Origin: Rhizobiales bacterium CCH3-A5
GTDB taxonomy: Bacteria > Pseudomonadota > Alphaproteobacteria > Rhizobiales > Beijerinckiaceae
DNA length: 64,000 nt
Direction: 5' to 3'
NCBI GenBank assembly: GCA_001556025.1
Contig: LSIB01000181.1
Location: 1-64,000, forward strand
A model generated the notes under the pieces. That model did no database searches. It worked only from the letters and a program-made list of their open reading frames with translations, and had not been told where the DNA came from. The position numbers and the translations under genes were made by a program. Each line of letters begins with the position of its first letter. The first letter of the stretch is position 1. Below are positions 34,208 to 43,401 of this stretch, one piece after another.

Positions 34208-34225
34208 ATGGCTGCGGGGACGGAC

Positions 34226-35470
34226 ATGAAGGTCATCATCGTCGGGGGCGGAATCGGTGGGCTGACGCTGGCCGTGATGCTGCATGCGCGCGGGATTGCA
34301 GCCACGGTCTATGAGCAGTCGGGCGAGATCCGCGAGGTCGGCGTCGGCATCAACACGCTTCCGCACGCGATCGCGCAACTCGCCGAACTCGGGCTGCTGC
34401 CGGCGCTAGACGCAGTCGCGATCCGCACCCGCGAGCTGATCTACATGAACCGCTTCGGCCAGACCGTCTGGCGCGAGCCGCGCGGCATCCATGCGGGCGC
34501 GCCGGTGCCGCAATTCTCGATCCATCGGGGTCGGCTGCAAGGGGTGATCCGCGACGCGGTGGTCGCCCGGCTCGGGCCCGATGCGCTGCGCACCGGCCGC
34601 CGGCTGCAGGGGTTCATTCAGGACGAGGGCGGCGTCACCGCCCATTTCGTCGATTCGCGCCGGGGCGAGGCTGGCGAAACCGCGCGCGGCGACATCCTGA
34701 TCGCCGCCGACGGCATCCACTCGACGGTCCGCGCCCATTACTTCCCCGATCAGGGTCCGCCGCGTTGGAACGGCGTGCAGATGTGGCGCGGCGCCTGCGA
34801 ATGGCCGGCTTTCCTCGATGGGGAGAGCATGATCATCGCCGGCGGCATGGCCGGCAAGCTCGTGCTCTACCCGATCGCGCCGGGCGCTGCGCCCGGCACG
34901 CGGCTGACCAACTGGGTCGTCAATATCCGCACCGGCGATCCAGAGAAGCCTCCGCCGAAGGAGGCCTGGTCGAAGCCCGGGCGGCTGGAGGACGTGCTGC
35001 CCTTCGCGCGCCGCTTCACGGTGCCCGGCGTCGACATCCTTGCGTTGATCCAGGCCTCGCCCGGCTTCTGGGATTATCCGATGTGCGACCGCGATCCGCT
35101 GCCGCGCTGGAGCCATGGCCGCGTCACCCTGCTCGGCGACGCCGCGCATCCGATGTATCCGGTCGGTTCCAACGGCGCCTCGCAGGCCATCCTAGATGCG
35201 CGCTGCCTTGCCGATCTGCTGGTCAAGGCCGAGCATCCGCGCCATGCGCTGGCGGCTTATGAAGCCATCCGCCTGCCGGCGACGGCCGAGGTCGTGGCGA
35301 TGAACCGCGTCGGCGGCCCCGAGCGGGTCATCGACGCGGTCGAGGCGCTGGCGCCCAACGGATTCGAGGATGTCGAGCGCGTGCTGAGCTACGCCAGGCG
35401 CGAGCAGATCGTGAAATCCTATGCCGGGAAGGCCGGGTTTTCGGCCGAACAACTGGCGCGCAAGCACTGA
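34226..35470 (+). CDS. FAD-dependent monooxygenase (salicylate hydroxylase/PhzS-like)
   Basis: A 414-residue group A flavin monooxygenase. The dinucleotide fold starts the protein (MKVIIVGGGIGGLTLAVML), the middle motif is ILIAADGIHSTVR, and the second FAD motif is LLGDAAHPMYPVGSNGASQA. FAD and NAD(P)H are the expected cofactors, hydroxylating an aromatic ring. Start: the ATG at 34208 abuts the operator palindrome and has no ribosome-binding site, whereas ATG 34226 has GGGGACGG, so 34226 is preferred. It shares an operator with the LivK-type importer 7 kb away, suggesting the importer supplies its substrate. Confidence 0.88.
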   Translation: MKVIIVGGGIGGLTLAVMLHARGIAATVYEQSGEIREVGVGINTLPHAIAQLAELGLLPALDAVAIRTRELIYMNRFGQTVWREPRGIHAGAPVPQFSIHRGRLQGVIRDAVVARLGPDALRTGRRLQGFIQDEGGVTAHFVDSRRGEAGETARGDILIAADGIHSTVRAHYFPDQGPPRWNGVQMWRGACEWPAFLDGESMIIAGGMAGKLVLYPIAPGAAPGTRLTNWVVNIRTGDPEKPPPKEAWSKPGRLEDVLPFARRFTVPGVDILALIQASPGFWDYPMCDRDPLPRWSHGRVTLLGDAAHPMYPVGSNGASQAILDARCLADLLVKAEHPRHALAAYEAIRLPATAEVVAMNRVGGPERVIDAVEALAPNGFEDVERVLSYARREQIVKSYAGKAGFSAEQLARKH

Positions 35471-35479
35471 GCAGAAAAT

Positions 35480-35818
35480 TCAGGCGTTGCCGGCGCGCAG
35501 GCCGTGGCTGGGGGCTTGATAGGCGGAGAGCCGGCCGGCGAGATCCAGCGGGGAGCGCTTTGCTGTCGCCACGACCGGGCTGAAGGCGACGCCGCAGCGG
35601 CTGCCGGCCCGCCAGACGACTTCGGCCTGGACCGGGACGCCGACCTGCGCCGTCAGCAGTTGAAACCGGTGCGGGACGAGCGCGCCGGACGCGAAATCCA
35701 GCAGGGCCCCGTCCGTCGAAAGATTGCGGATCTGGCAATCAACGGTGTTCCGGCCCCGGTTGAAGGCGACAAAGCCGCCGAAGAGGCAGCGCGCCCGGGA
35801 GGATGTCCTGCGTTCCAT
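35480..35818 (-). CDS. PilZ domain protein, copy 1
   Basis: A 112-residue single PilZ domain. It opens with MERRTSSRARC, a possible c-di-GMP-binding RxxxR-type motif, followed by CQIRNLSTDGALLDF (the D/NxSxxG motif region) and WRAGSRCGVAF. Start at 35818 chosen because it begins the domain; upstream codons are not PilZ-like. It converges with the monooxygenase end and shares direction and layout with the PilZ protein at 35953-36279. Confidence 0.83.
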   Translation of the reverse strand: MERRTSSRARCLFGGFVAFNRGRNTVDCQIRNLSTDGALLDFASGALVPHRFQLLTAQVGVPVQAEVVWRAGSRCGVAFSPVVATAKRSPLDLAGRLSAYQAPSHGLRAGNA

Positions 35819-35952
35819 GGCCTTGAGCGCTCCTTTGCGATGGCCGACAACGTTCTCTCTCTGTCCTGTTGTGCCAATCTGGCGCAATTAGCCCGGTCTC
35901 GCATCATAAAGCGTTGAACAGCCTTAACGCGCAGCGTGCCGAGGTCGCCGTG

Positions 35953-36279
35953 TCAGAGGTTGCCCTGTCCGGCGCGTCTGGCGCGAAAGGCGGAAAGGTC
36001 GAGCGGCGCGTCGGGCCGGCATTCCTGCGCCGAGAGGAAGGCGACGCCGACATCGTCGCCACGCCGCCAGCACTGGCGTACGCGTCGGCTTTCGGTCTGG
36101 CCAGCCGTCTCGATCGCGAAGGTCGCAGGCAGTGCGATCCAGTCCGTCATCCGCAGCAGCGCACCGGTCTCCGACTGGTTGCGGACCGAACAGCCGAACA
36201 TCGACTGGCCACCGTTGAACACCACGCTGGCGCGCTGGTGCAGGCGTGTGCGCGTGGTCTGGCGACGATCGGGTTTCAT
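35953..36279 (-). CDS. PilZ domain protein, copy 2
   Basis: A 108-residue PilZ domain: KPDRRQTTRTRLHQRASVVF at the start, then CSVRNQSETGALLRM (NxSxxG) and WRRGDDVGVAFLS. Upstream of copy 1 by 134 bp on the same strand, the two look like diverged duplicates. The RRQTTRTR stretch is rich in Arg and could supply the c-di-GMP RxxxR ligand, but this is less clear than in canonical PilZ proteins. No cyclase or phosphodiesterase gene is adjacent. Confidence 0.8.
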   Translation of the reverse strand: MKPDRRQTTRTRLHQRASVVFNGGQSMFGCSVRNQSETGALLRMTDWIALPATFAIETAGQTESRRVRQCWRRGDDVGVAFLSAQECRPDAPLDLSAFRARRAGQGNL

Positions 36280-36469
36280 GGCGCGGCTCCCGGCTGTTGC
36301 GAAGCGATGCTCCGTTCATGATCGACATCATGACGCAACCCGGCCCCGAATTCACGGTCGGCCTCGCTTTAATCTTAACCGCCCGATGGCGGGCGCATCG
36401 ATTGACAGAAATCGGCTGGCGGATGATGCACATATCTCTGCGTCATCTGACACAGGTGGGGGCGTGGAC

Positions 36470-36541
36470 ATGAAGACTTCGCTGGCAATCAAGACTTCGG
36501 TGGTGATCAAGAGTTCGCTGTTGATCAAGGCCTGGCTGGTG
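36470..36541 (+). repeat. Four 18-bp tandem repeats in a signal peptide
   Basis: Units at 36470-36487, 36488-36505, 36506-36523 and 36524-36541 share the form ATCAAGACTTCGGTGGTG with few changes (the first unit has ATGAAG instead of ATCAAG). They encode the lysine-hydrophobic units of the signal peptide. In-frame gain or loss of a unit would lengthen or shorten the signal peptide by six residues without shifting frame. Confidence 0.85.
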
Positions 36542-36886
36542 ATCGGCGCGCTGCTGGGCGGGGCCGCGACAGCGCAGGCGCAAAGCCCGGGCGACTGGGT
36601 GCTCGCCCGCTTCAAGAACGGCAGTTTCTGGTTTCCGGGCGTGCTTGAGCGTGTCTCCGGCGATCGCCTGACCATCCAGTACGACGACGGCGACCGCGAG
36701 ACCCTGCATGTCAGCGCCGTGCGTCCCTACAACTGGACGATCGGCAGCCGCGTCGAGTGCAATTTCCGTGGCGCGGGCGCCTGGTATGCCGGGCGCATCA
36801 CCTCGCTGGGCGGCAACTCGCTGTCGATCGACTACGACGACGGCGACAAGGAGCGCACCACCACAGGGCGCTGCCGTTCGCGCTGA
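36470..36886 (+). CDS. Secreted Tudor/agenet-like (SH3-type) protein
   Basis: A 138-residue protein with an unusual signal peptide built from four six-residue units (MKTSLA, IKTSVV, IKSSLL, IKAWLV), then a hydrophobic run ending at TAQAQ. The mature part has two Tudor-like SH3 repeats: GDWVLARFKNGSFWFPGVLE to QYDDGDRE, and GSRVECNFRGAGAWYAGRIT to DYDDGDKE. In eukaryotes such folds bind modified residues; bacterial ones are of unknown role. A good ribosome-binding site (GGTGGGGG) precedes it. It stands alone and is divergent from PilZ copy 2. Confidence 0.78.
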   Translation: MKTSLAIKTSVVIKSSLLIKAWLVIGALLGGAATAQAQSPGDWVLARFKNGSFWFPGVLERVSGDRLTIQYDDGDRETLHVSAVRPYNWTIGSRVECNFRGAGAWYAGRITSLGGNSLSIDYDDGDKERTTTGRCRSR

Positions 36887-36905
36887 CCTCTCGTCCTGCC
36901 GGCGC

Positions 36906-37364
36906 TTATGACCCTTCTGGCGGCGGCGGCAGGAAATCGACCTCGTGTTTCGCCGAGAGCGCCACGACCTCGGCCGGGTTCTGCTGCGCCATCGAATGGA
37001 TGCCCCAGAACAGGTCGTAGAGCCGCCCCGTCGGAGCGACCCAGAACAGGCACTTCACCGTCGCGTCCGACTTGTTGAACAGGCCGTGCGGCACGCCGCG
37101 CGGCAGCCGGACCAGATCGCCCGGCGAGGCAAAGCTTTCCTGTCCGTCGAGGACGAGATCGAGCCGGCCCTCCAGCATGTAGATGAATTCGTCCTGCGTC
37201 GGATGGATATGCGGCGGCACGAACGTTCCCGGCGGAAGGGTCGCGTGCCATGAGAACGAATCCGCACTCAGAGACTTCGGCACATAGGTCTGCCCGAGGA
37301 TGTTCCAGGAGATCGCCTCAACGCCCTCATTGGCCTTGGTCACGCCTGCGGTCAGCGGCCTCAT
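36906..37364 (-). CDS. Cupin domain protein
   Basis: A 152-residue single cupin. Metal-binding motif 1 is in PPHIHPTQDEFIYMLEGRLDL (H-x-H...E) and motif 2 holds the His in LPRGVPHGLFNKS. Such small cupins act as dioxygenases, isomerases or sensors. It starts 12 bp after livF stops, in the same direction, so it is the last gene of the livKHMGF operon. With the monooxygenase carrying the same operator, a role in the imported compound's breakdown is plausible. The reaction cannot be told from the sequence. Confidence 0.85.
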   Translation of the reverse strand: MRPLTAGVTKANEGVEAISWNILGQTYVPKSLSADSFSWHATLPPGTFVPPHIHPTQDEFIYMLEGRLDLVLDGQESFASPGDLVRLPRGVPHGLFNKSDATVKCLFWVAPTGRLYDLFWGIHSMAQQNPAEVVALSAKHEVDFLPPPPEGS

Positions 37365-37376
37365 GGTGGTTCTCCC

Positions 37377-38074
<698 letters not shown>

Positions 38075-38078
<4 letters not shown>

Positions 38079-38824
38079 CCCTCCTCGCCGAGATACGCTT
38101 CGCGGACGGCCGGGTCGGCGCGCACGCTCGCGGGGTCGCCGGACGCGATAACCCGGCCATAGACCAGCACGGTGACGCGGTCCGCCAGCGCGAAGACGGC
38201 CTCCATGTCGTGCTCGACCAGCAGCATGGCGTAGCGGCCCTTCAGGCTCTTCAGGAGCGCGATCAGGCGCTCGCCCTCTTCGCGGCCGACGCCGGCCAGA
38301 GGCTCGTCGAGCAGGATCGCGGCCGGTTCCAGCGTCAGCGCCATGGCGATCTCGAGGGCGCGCTTCTCGCCATGCGAGAGCCGGCCGGCCAGCACTCCGG
38401 CGCGTTCGGCAAGGCCCACCGCTTCGATCGCGGCCCGCGCCGGCCCGTTCAGGTTCTCATCGCTGGCCGCGTTGCGCAGCAGCGCCAGCGGGGAGGGGCT
38501 GCGCGCCTGCACCCCCAGCGCGACGTTCTCCAGCACCGAGAGCGAGGGAATCGTCGAGGTGATCTGGAAGGTGCGGGCGAGTCCGGCGCGCGAACGCCTC
38601 TCGGGCGAGAACCCCGTGATGTCGCTGCCGCGAAAATGGATGCTGCCTGCGTCGGGCCGCAGCATGCCGGAGATCTGGTGGACGAGCGTGGTCTTGCCCG
38701 CGCCATTGGGGCCGATCAGCGCGTGCAATTCGCCCGGCGCGACATCGAGGCTGACGCCGTCGGTCACTTTCAGCGCGCCGAAGGATTTTCGCACACCCGA
38801 CAGCGACAGCACCGGCTCAGTCAT
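38075..38824 (-). CDS. livG: Branched-chain-type ABC transporter ATP-binding protein LivG
   Basis: A 249-residue ATPase with Walker A IGPNGAGKTTL, signature LSHGEKRALEIAMAL (the SHGE form common in this subfamily) and Walker B AILLDEPLAGVG. Start MTEPVLSLSG at 38824; ten upstream codons (MASSAGWVAA) are unlikely, being within the livM coding end. It overlaps livM by 8 bp and livF by 4 bp, so the operon is tightly coupled. Confidence 0.92.
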
Positions 38825-39824
38825 GGCGGCGACCCAGCCTGCCGATGATGCCAACGAGGCCGCCGCGGGTGAACAGCACGAACAGCACGATCATCGGCCC
38901 GAAGATGACCTTCCAGTGCTCGGTCAGCTTCGACAGGGCATCTTCCGCGAAGAGGAAGGCCAGCGCCCCGATGATCGCGCCATGCAGCGACCCGACGCCG
39001 CCGAGCACGACCATGAAGATCAGTTCGCCCGAGCGCGCCCAGGACATGTAGGCGGGGCTGACGAACTCGGTCTGGTTGGCGAGCAGGAAGCCCGAGAGCC
39101 CCGCGATCATGCCGGAGATGGCATAGGCGATCAGCCGGATACGCGGGACGTCGAAGCCGGTGACGGTGACGCGGGTCGCGTTCTCGCGGGCCGCCCGCAG
39201 GATACGGCCGAAGCGCGAGGCGACGATCACGCTGATCAGGCCGTAGCAGCCCGCCAGCACGGCCAGAACAACATAGTAGAACGAAGTCCGGCTGGCGAAA
39301 GGCTTGAAGCCGAGAAGCGTGCTGCGGTCCGACAGGGTCAGCCCGTCATCGCCGCCATAGGCCGAAAGCGCCTGCGCCAGGAAGAACGCCATCTGGCCGA
39401 AAGCCAGCGTGATCATGATGAAGGCGACGCCCTTGGTGCGCAGCGAGACCGCGCCGGTGACGGCGGCGAACAGGCCGCACAGGACGAGGATCACCGGCAG
39501 GATCAGCAGAGCCTCGGTGCGGCCCTCGGTGATCATGATCCCGGTGACATAGGCCCCGATGCCGATGAAGGCGGCGTGGCCGAAGGAAACGAGCCCGCCA
39601 ACGCCCAGGATCAGGTCGAGCGAGAGCGCCGCGATGGCGAAGATCATCGCCCGCGTCACCAGCGTCAGCCAATGCGCCGGCAGGCCGAGCGAGACGGCGA
39701 GCGGAACCGCCGCCAGCGCGAGGAACAGGATGATCGCGATGAGAGGCCGGCGCTCGCGCGCCGGCAGGGCCAAGGCTTGCGGCTCGCCCAGCGCGGCGTC
39801 GGGTAGGGCTGGCGTCGCGCTCAT
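38817..39824 (-). CDS. livM: Branched-chain-type ABC transporter permease LivM
   Basis: A 335-residue permease with 8-10 hydrophobic segments. The LivM signature SFGHAAFIGIGAYVTGI and the EAA-loop region with FGRILRAARENATRVTVTGF are present. It overlaps livH by 4 bp (39821-39824) and livG by 8 bp. Pairs with LivH to form the membrane channel. Confidence 0.92.
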   Translation of the reverse strand: MSATPALPDAALGEPQALALPARERRPLIAIILFLALAAVPLAVSLGLPAHWLTLVTRAMIFAIAALSLDLILGVGGLVSFGHAAFIGIGAYVTGIMITEGRTEALLILPVILVLCGLFAAVTGAVSLRTKGVAFIMITLAFGQMAFFLAQALSAYGGDDGLTLSDRSTLLGFKPFASRTSFYYVVLAVLAGCYGLISVIVASRFGRILRAARENATRVTVTGFDVPRIRLIAYAISGMIAGLSGFLLANQTEFVSPAYMSWARSGELIFMVVLGGVGSLHGAIIGALAFLFAEDALSKLTEHWKVIFGPMIVLFVLFTRGGLVGIIGRLGRRHD

Positions 39825-40747
39825 GAGCGGCCCTTGGCGGGCAGCAGGCCCTCGGGCCGCACGAACAGCACCATCGCCATGACGAGATAGATCAGCATCG
39901 AGGAGAGCGCCGCGCCCGTCGCGCGCGCCGAAGGCGCGCTCATGAACAGGCGCAGCAGGTCGTTCATGAAGGAGCGGCCCAGCGTGTCGACGAGCCCGAC
40001 GATCAGCGCGCCGACGAAGGCGCCTCGGATCGAGCCGATGCCGCCGACGACGATGACGACGAAGGCGAGGATCAGGATGGAATCGCCCATGCCGGGCTCG
40101 ACCGAGAGGATGGGAGCCGCCATCGCGCCGGCAAAGCCCGCCAGCATGGTCCCGAAGGCGAAGACGATCATGAACAGCTTGCGGATGTCGACGCCGAGCG
40201 CCGAAACCATCGCGGCGTTCGACGCACCCGCCCGCAGCAGCATGCCGGTGCGGGTCTTCTCGACGATGAACCAGAGCAGCCCCGCGACCGCCAGCCCCGA
40301 GCCGATCAGCGCGAAGCGGTAGGTCGGGTAGAGGATGCCGTCCATCATCCGGACCGAGCCGGTAAGGAACTCGGGGACCGGCACGGAAAGTGGGGCGGCG
40401 CCCCAGACGATCTTGACGCCCTGGTTGAGCAGGAGGATCAGCCCGAAGGTCGCCAGCACCTGGTCGAGATGGTCTCTTTCATACAAATGCCGGAAGACGA
40501 GGAATTCGAGCGCGAGCCCGATCACGAGCGCCGCCGCCAGCGCCAGAACGAGGCCCAGCACGAAGCTTCCCGTCAGCGCGACGAATGTCACGGCGAGGTA
40601 GGCTCCGAGCATGTACTGGACGCCATGGGCCAAGTTGATGAAGTCCATCACGCCGAAGACTAGCGTCAGCCCCGCCGCCACCAAAAACAGCAGGATGCCG
40701 AGCTGCAGTCCGTTCAGGATCTGGACGATGAGGAGGCTGGTGGTCAT
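39821..40747 (-). CDS. livH: Branched-chain-type ABC transporter permease LivH
   Basis: A 308-residue permease with LivH marks: LNGLQLGILLFLVAAGLTLV, FGVMDFINLAHGVQYMLGAY, and VVGGIGSIRGAFVGALIVG. The start at 40747 (MTTSLLIVQ) is preferred. The upstream ATG at 40792 is made by the ATGACGG arm of a dispersed palindrome and would add a non-hydrophobic basic leader. It lies 168 bp after livK, the gap being filled by that palindrome. Confidence 0.92.
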   Translation of the reverse strand: MTTSLLIVQILNGLQLGILLFLVAAGLTLVFGVMDFINLAHGVQYMLGAYLAVTFVALTGSFVLGLVLALAAALVIGLALEFLVFRHLYERDHLDQVLATFGLILLLNQGVKIVWGAAPLSVPVPEFLTGSVRMMDGILYPTYRFALIGSGLAVAGLLWFIVEKTRTGMLLRAGASNAAMVSALGVDIRKLFMIVFAFGTMLAGFAGAMAAPILSVEPGMGDSILILAFVVIVVGGIGSIRGAFVGALIVGLVDTLGRSFMNDLLRLFMSAPSARATGAALSSMLIYLVMAMVLFVRPEGLLPAKGRS

Positions 40748-40785
40748 GGATCGTCGGCTCGATCTGCGCTTGCAGCCAAACTCTG

Positions 40786-40895
40786 CCGTCATCCCGGACG
40801 CAGCGAAGCGGAGCTCCGGGATCCATCATAGGGCACGGCGGCCCTCTATGATGGATCCCGGATCGGCGCGGCTACGCCGCTTGTCCGGGATGACG
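40786..40895. repeat. Dispersed palindromic element (110 bp)
   Basis: Outer arms CCGTCATCCCGGA (from 40786) and TCCGGGATGACGG (to 40895), inner arms CCGGGATCCATCATAGGGC and GCCCTCTATGATGGATCCC. The two-layered dyad can fold into one long hairpin. It is the best-preserved member of the family also seen at 3218 and 11366, and sits between livK and livH within an operon, where it may lower expression of the downstream genes. Confidence 0.85.
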
Positions 40896-40915
40896 GCGTC
40901 GGTGGAACGCTTGCC

Positions 40916-42088
40916 TTACTTGAGCGCGCAATCCTTCGCGTGCGGATCGGCATAGTCCGTGAACACCTTCTGGGCGATCTCGGTCTGAAACTTGCCGTCC
41001 GGGCGCTTGGCGACCTTGACCAGGTAAAAGTCCTGGATCGGGTAGCCATTGGTGTTGAACTTGAACTTGCCGCGCAGCGAGGTGAAGTTGGCCTTCTTCA
41101 GTTCGGCCCTGACCTTCGCCTTGTCGGCCGCGCCGCCGGCCGCCTTGACGGCGGAATCGATCAGCATCGCGGCGTCGTAGGCCTGCATGGCGTAGGAGCC
41201 CGACACGATCTTGTAGGCCGCCTCATAGGCCGCGACGAACGCCTTGGACTGGGGATTGTCCATGTTCGGCGCCCAGGTCATGCCGCCGAACAGCCCGACC
41301 GCCGCGTCCTGCTGCGCAGGCAGCGTCGACTCATCGACGGTGAACGCCGAGAGGAAGGGAATCTTGCCCTGCAGGCCGGCCTGCGACCATTGCTTGACGA
41401 AATTGACGCCAAGTCCGCCCGGGAGGAAGGCGAAGACCACGTCTGGCTTGGTCGAGGCGATCTTGGCGAGGTCGGAGGCGAAATCCATCGAGGTCAGCGG
41501 CGCATAGACCTCGTCGACGATCTCGCCCTTGTAATGGTTCTTGAACCCGGCGAGTGAATCCTTCCCGGCCTGATAGTTCGGCGCGATGATGTAGGCGCGC
41601 TTGAAGCCCTGATCCTGCGCGTATTTGCCCAGAACCTCGTGGACCTGATCGTTCTGATAGGACGTCACGAAGAAGTTCTCGTGGCAGGCCTTGCCGGCCA
41701 TGGTCGAAGGGCCGGCATTGGGCGAGATCAGGATCGCGCCGGAATCGAGAACCGGCTTGGCGATCGCGCCCAGAATATTCGAGAAGATCGGGCCGACGAC
41801 GAAATCGACCTTGCCGCCCTCAATGAAGCCGCGGACCTTGCCGACCGCGACGTCTGGCTTGAGTTCGTCGTCGATCACGGTGATCTGCACCGGCACGCCG
41901 CCAAGCTTGCCGCCGTTCTTGTCGACCGCGAGCTGGAAGCCGTCGCGGAGCTGCTGGCCAAGCGCCGCGCCAGGCCCCGTCAGCACGCTGACGACGCCGA
42001 TCTTCATCGGCTCCTGGGCCTGTGCCGCGGTGGCCGCGGCCAGCGCGAACAGGCCGGCTCCGAGGCAAAGCGTGAATTTCGATGTCAT
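40916..42088 (-). CDS. LivK-type ABC transporter substrate-binding protein
   Basis: A 390-residue periplasmic binding protein of the Leu/Ile/Val-type (Peripla_BP_6) family. Signal peptide to TAAQAQ (about residue 24), then MKIGVVSVLTGPGAALGQQL and DFVVGPIFSNILGAIAKPVL. Two cysteines (GKACHENFF and the C-terminal KDCALK) suggest a disulfide, typical of type I binding proteins. Similar proteins from Rhodopseudomonas bind aromatic acids. GGGAGGACC provides the ribosome-binding site. It leads the operon livKHMGF-cupin, with the operator at 42169-42191 about 80 bp upstream. Confidence 0.9.
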   Translation of the reverse strand: MTSKFTLCLGAGLFALAAATAAQAQEPMKIGVVSVLTGPGAALGQQLRDGFQLAVDKNGGKLGGVPVQITVIDDELKPDVAVGKVRGFIEGGKVDFVVGPIFSNILGAIAKPVLDSGAILISPNAGPSTMAGKACHENFFVTSYQNDQVHEVLGKYAQDQGFKRAYIIAPNYQAGKDSLAGFKNHYKGEIVDEVYAPLTSMDFASDLAKIASTKPDVVFAFLPGGLGVNFVKQWSQAGLQGKIPFLSAFTVDESTLPAQQDAAVGLFGGMTWAPNMDNPQSKAFVAAYEAAYKIVSGSYAMQAYDAAMLIDSAVKAAGGAADKAKVRAELKKANFTSLRGKFKFNTNGYPIQDFYLVKVAKRPDGKFQTEIAQKVFTDYADPHAKDCALK

Positions 42089-42168
42089 GTCAGGTCCTCC
42101 CGGGACGAGCGAGAAAGCAGCGAGCGCGACAGGGGTCCCTCAACCTCCTGAAACCACGCGACCACGGC

Positions 42169-42191
42169 ATATTGTTTCAAGCTTAAAATAT
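42169..42191. promoter_or_regulatory. AT-rich palindromic operator, copy 2
   Basis: Core TTTCAAGCTTAAAATA with flanks ATATTG and T, nearly the same as copy 1 at 34186. On the minus strand it fills a 17-bp space between TTGCAG (-35-like) and CAATAT (-10-like), so a bound repressor would block the livK promoter. The -10 match is weak. The central AAGCTT makes this copy more symmetrical than copy 1. Confidence 0.72.
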
Positions 42192-42240
42192 CTGCAAGGG
42201 GTTCGGCGCGAAGAATTTTCAGGCTCCCTCCCTCCGTGTC

Positions 42241-42274
42241 ATTCCGGGTTCTCGGCTATGCCGAGCCCCGGAAT
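42241..42274. repeat. Dispersed palindrome, ATTCCGGG type
   Basis: ATTCCGGGTTCTCGGC and GCCGAGCCCCGGAAT form a nearly perfect hairpin with a 3-base loop. It lies 13 bp beyond the stop of the BMP gene (minus strand), the place of a terminator, but has no T-run. A relative (TGTCATTCCGGG arms) is at 60751-60792. Confidence 0.75.
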
Positions 42275-42286
42275 CACTGCCGTGCG

Positions 42287-43369
42287 TCACGCCTGCACGC
42301 CATCGACATACCAGTCCATCTTGGACATCAGCTCGTCGCTGGCCTTCTCGCCCGCCTTCAGCCGCACGACGCCCTTCTGGTCCTTGAGTTCGCCGGTGAA
42401 GGGGTGGAGCGTCCCATCGACGATGCCCTTCTGGACCGCATCGGCCGCAGCGCGCGCGGCCGGCGTCACCGCGTCATTGTAGGGCGCGATCTTGACCATG
42501 CCGTCCTTGATGCCGCCCCAGACGTCGCCAGTCTTCCAGGTGCCGTCCATCGCCTCGCGCACGCGCTTGACGTAGTAGCCAGACCAGTCGTCGATGATCG
42601 CGGAGAGATGGGCCTTCGGCGCGAACGCCTTCATGTCCGAGGCCTGGCCGAAGGCAAAGACGCCGCGCTGCTCGGCCGCCTGCAGGGCAGCTGCCGAGTC
42701 GGTGTGCTGGGTGATGATGTCGCAACCCTGGTCGATCAGCGCCTTGGCGGCGTCGGCCTCCTTGGCGGGGTCGTACCAGGTCGAGGCCCAGATCACCTTG
42801 GTCTTGAAATTGGGGTTCACCTTCTTGGCAGCGAGATGGAAGGCGTTGATGCCCATCACCACCTCGGGGATCGGGAAGGAGGCGATGTAGCCGGCCTGCC
42901 CGGATTTCGACATGTGCCCGGCGATCGTGCCGATCACGGCCCGGCCCTCGTAGAAGCGGGCATTGTAGGTCGCGACGTTGTCGGCGCGCTGATAGCCGGT
43001 GGCGTGCTCGAAGAAGACCTTCGGGAACTGCTTGGCGACCTGGATGGTCGGGTTCATGAAGCCGAAGGAGGTGGTGAAGATGATCTGGTTGTTGGCCTGC
43101 GCAAGCTGCCGGATGGCGCGCGCGGCGTCTGGCCCCTCTGCCACCTTCTCGATGAAGCTGGTCTTCACCTTGGCCCCGAACTCCTTCTCGACCGCGAGCC
43201 GGCCCTGATCATGCGTCCAGGTCCAGCCATGGTCGCCGACCGGCCCGACATAGATGAATCCGACGCCGAGCGGAGCCTGCGCCAGTGCGCGGCCCGCGGC
43301 GAAGGGCAGGGCGGCGGCGCTCGCGCCTGCGCCAAAGTTGAACCTGCGGCGGGTGATGATCGAGGTCAT
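42287..43369 (-). CDS. BMP-family ABC transporter substrate-binding protein (purine/nucleoside type)
   Basis: A 360-residue binding protein of the Bmp/PnrA family (basic membrane protein type, binders of purine nucleosides and related compounds). The leader TRRRFNFGAGASAAALPFAA is a Tat signal. The mature chain starts LGVGFIYVGPVGDHGWTWTH, the family hallmark with aromatic ring-stacking residues. It is the last gene of the xdhABC-transporter operon, which points to a purine base or nucleoside as ligand. The start at 43369 begins the Tat signal. Downstream is a hairpin (42241). Confidence 0.9.
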   Translation of the reverse strand: MTSIITRRRFNFGAGASAAALPFAAGRALAQAPLGVGFIYVGPVGDHGWTWTHDQGRLAVEKEFGAKVKTSFIEKVAEGPDAARAIRQLAQANNQIIFTTSFGFMNPTIQVAKQFPKVFFEHATGYQRADNVATYNARFYEGRAVIGTIAGHMSKSGQAGYIASFPIPEVVMGINAFHLAAKKVNPNFKTKVIWASTWYDPAKEADAAKALIDQGCDIITQHTDSAAALQAAEQRGVFAFGQASDMKAFAPKAHLSAIIDDWSGYYVKRVREAMDGTWKTGDVWGGIKDGMVKIAPYNDAVTPAARAAADAVQKGIVDGTLHPFTGELKDQKGVVRLKAGEKASDELMSKMDWYVDGVQA

Positions 43370-43401
43370 GGTCTTAAGTCTCCCCGTTATGGTTGGCGGC
43401 G

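Noticed and set aside
34208..34225. Start of the flavin monooxygenase at ATG 34208
   Set aside because: It abuts the operator palindrome and lacks a ribosome-binding site; ATG 34226 has one and begins directly with the FAD fold.
40748..40792. N-terminal extension of livH from an ATG at 40792
   Set aside because: The ATG belongs to a palindrome arm and the added residues are basic and hydrophilic, unlike LivH starts.
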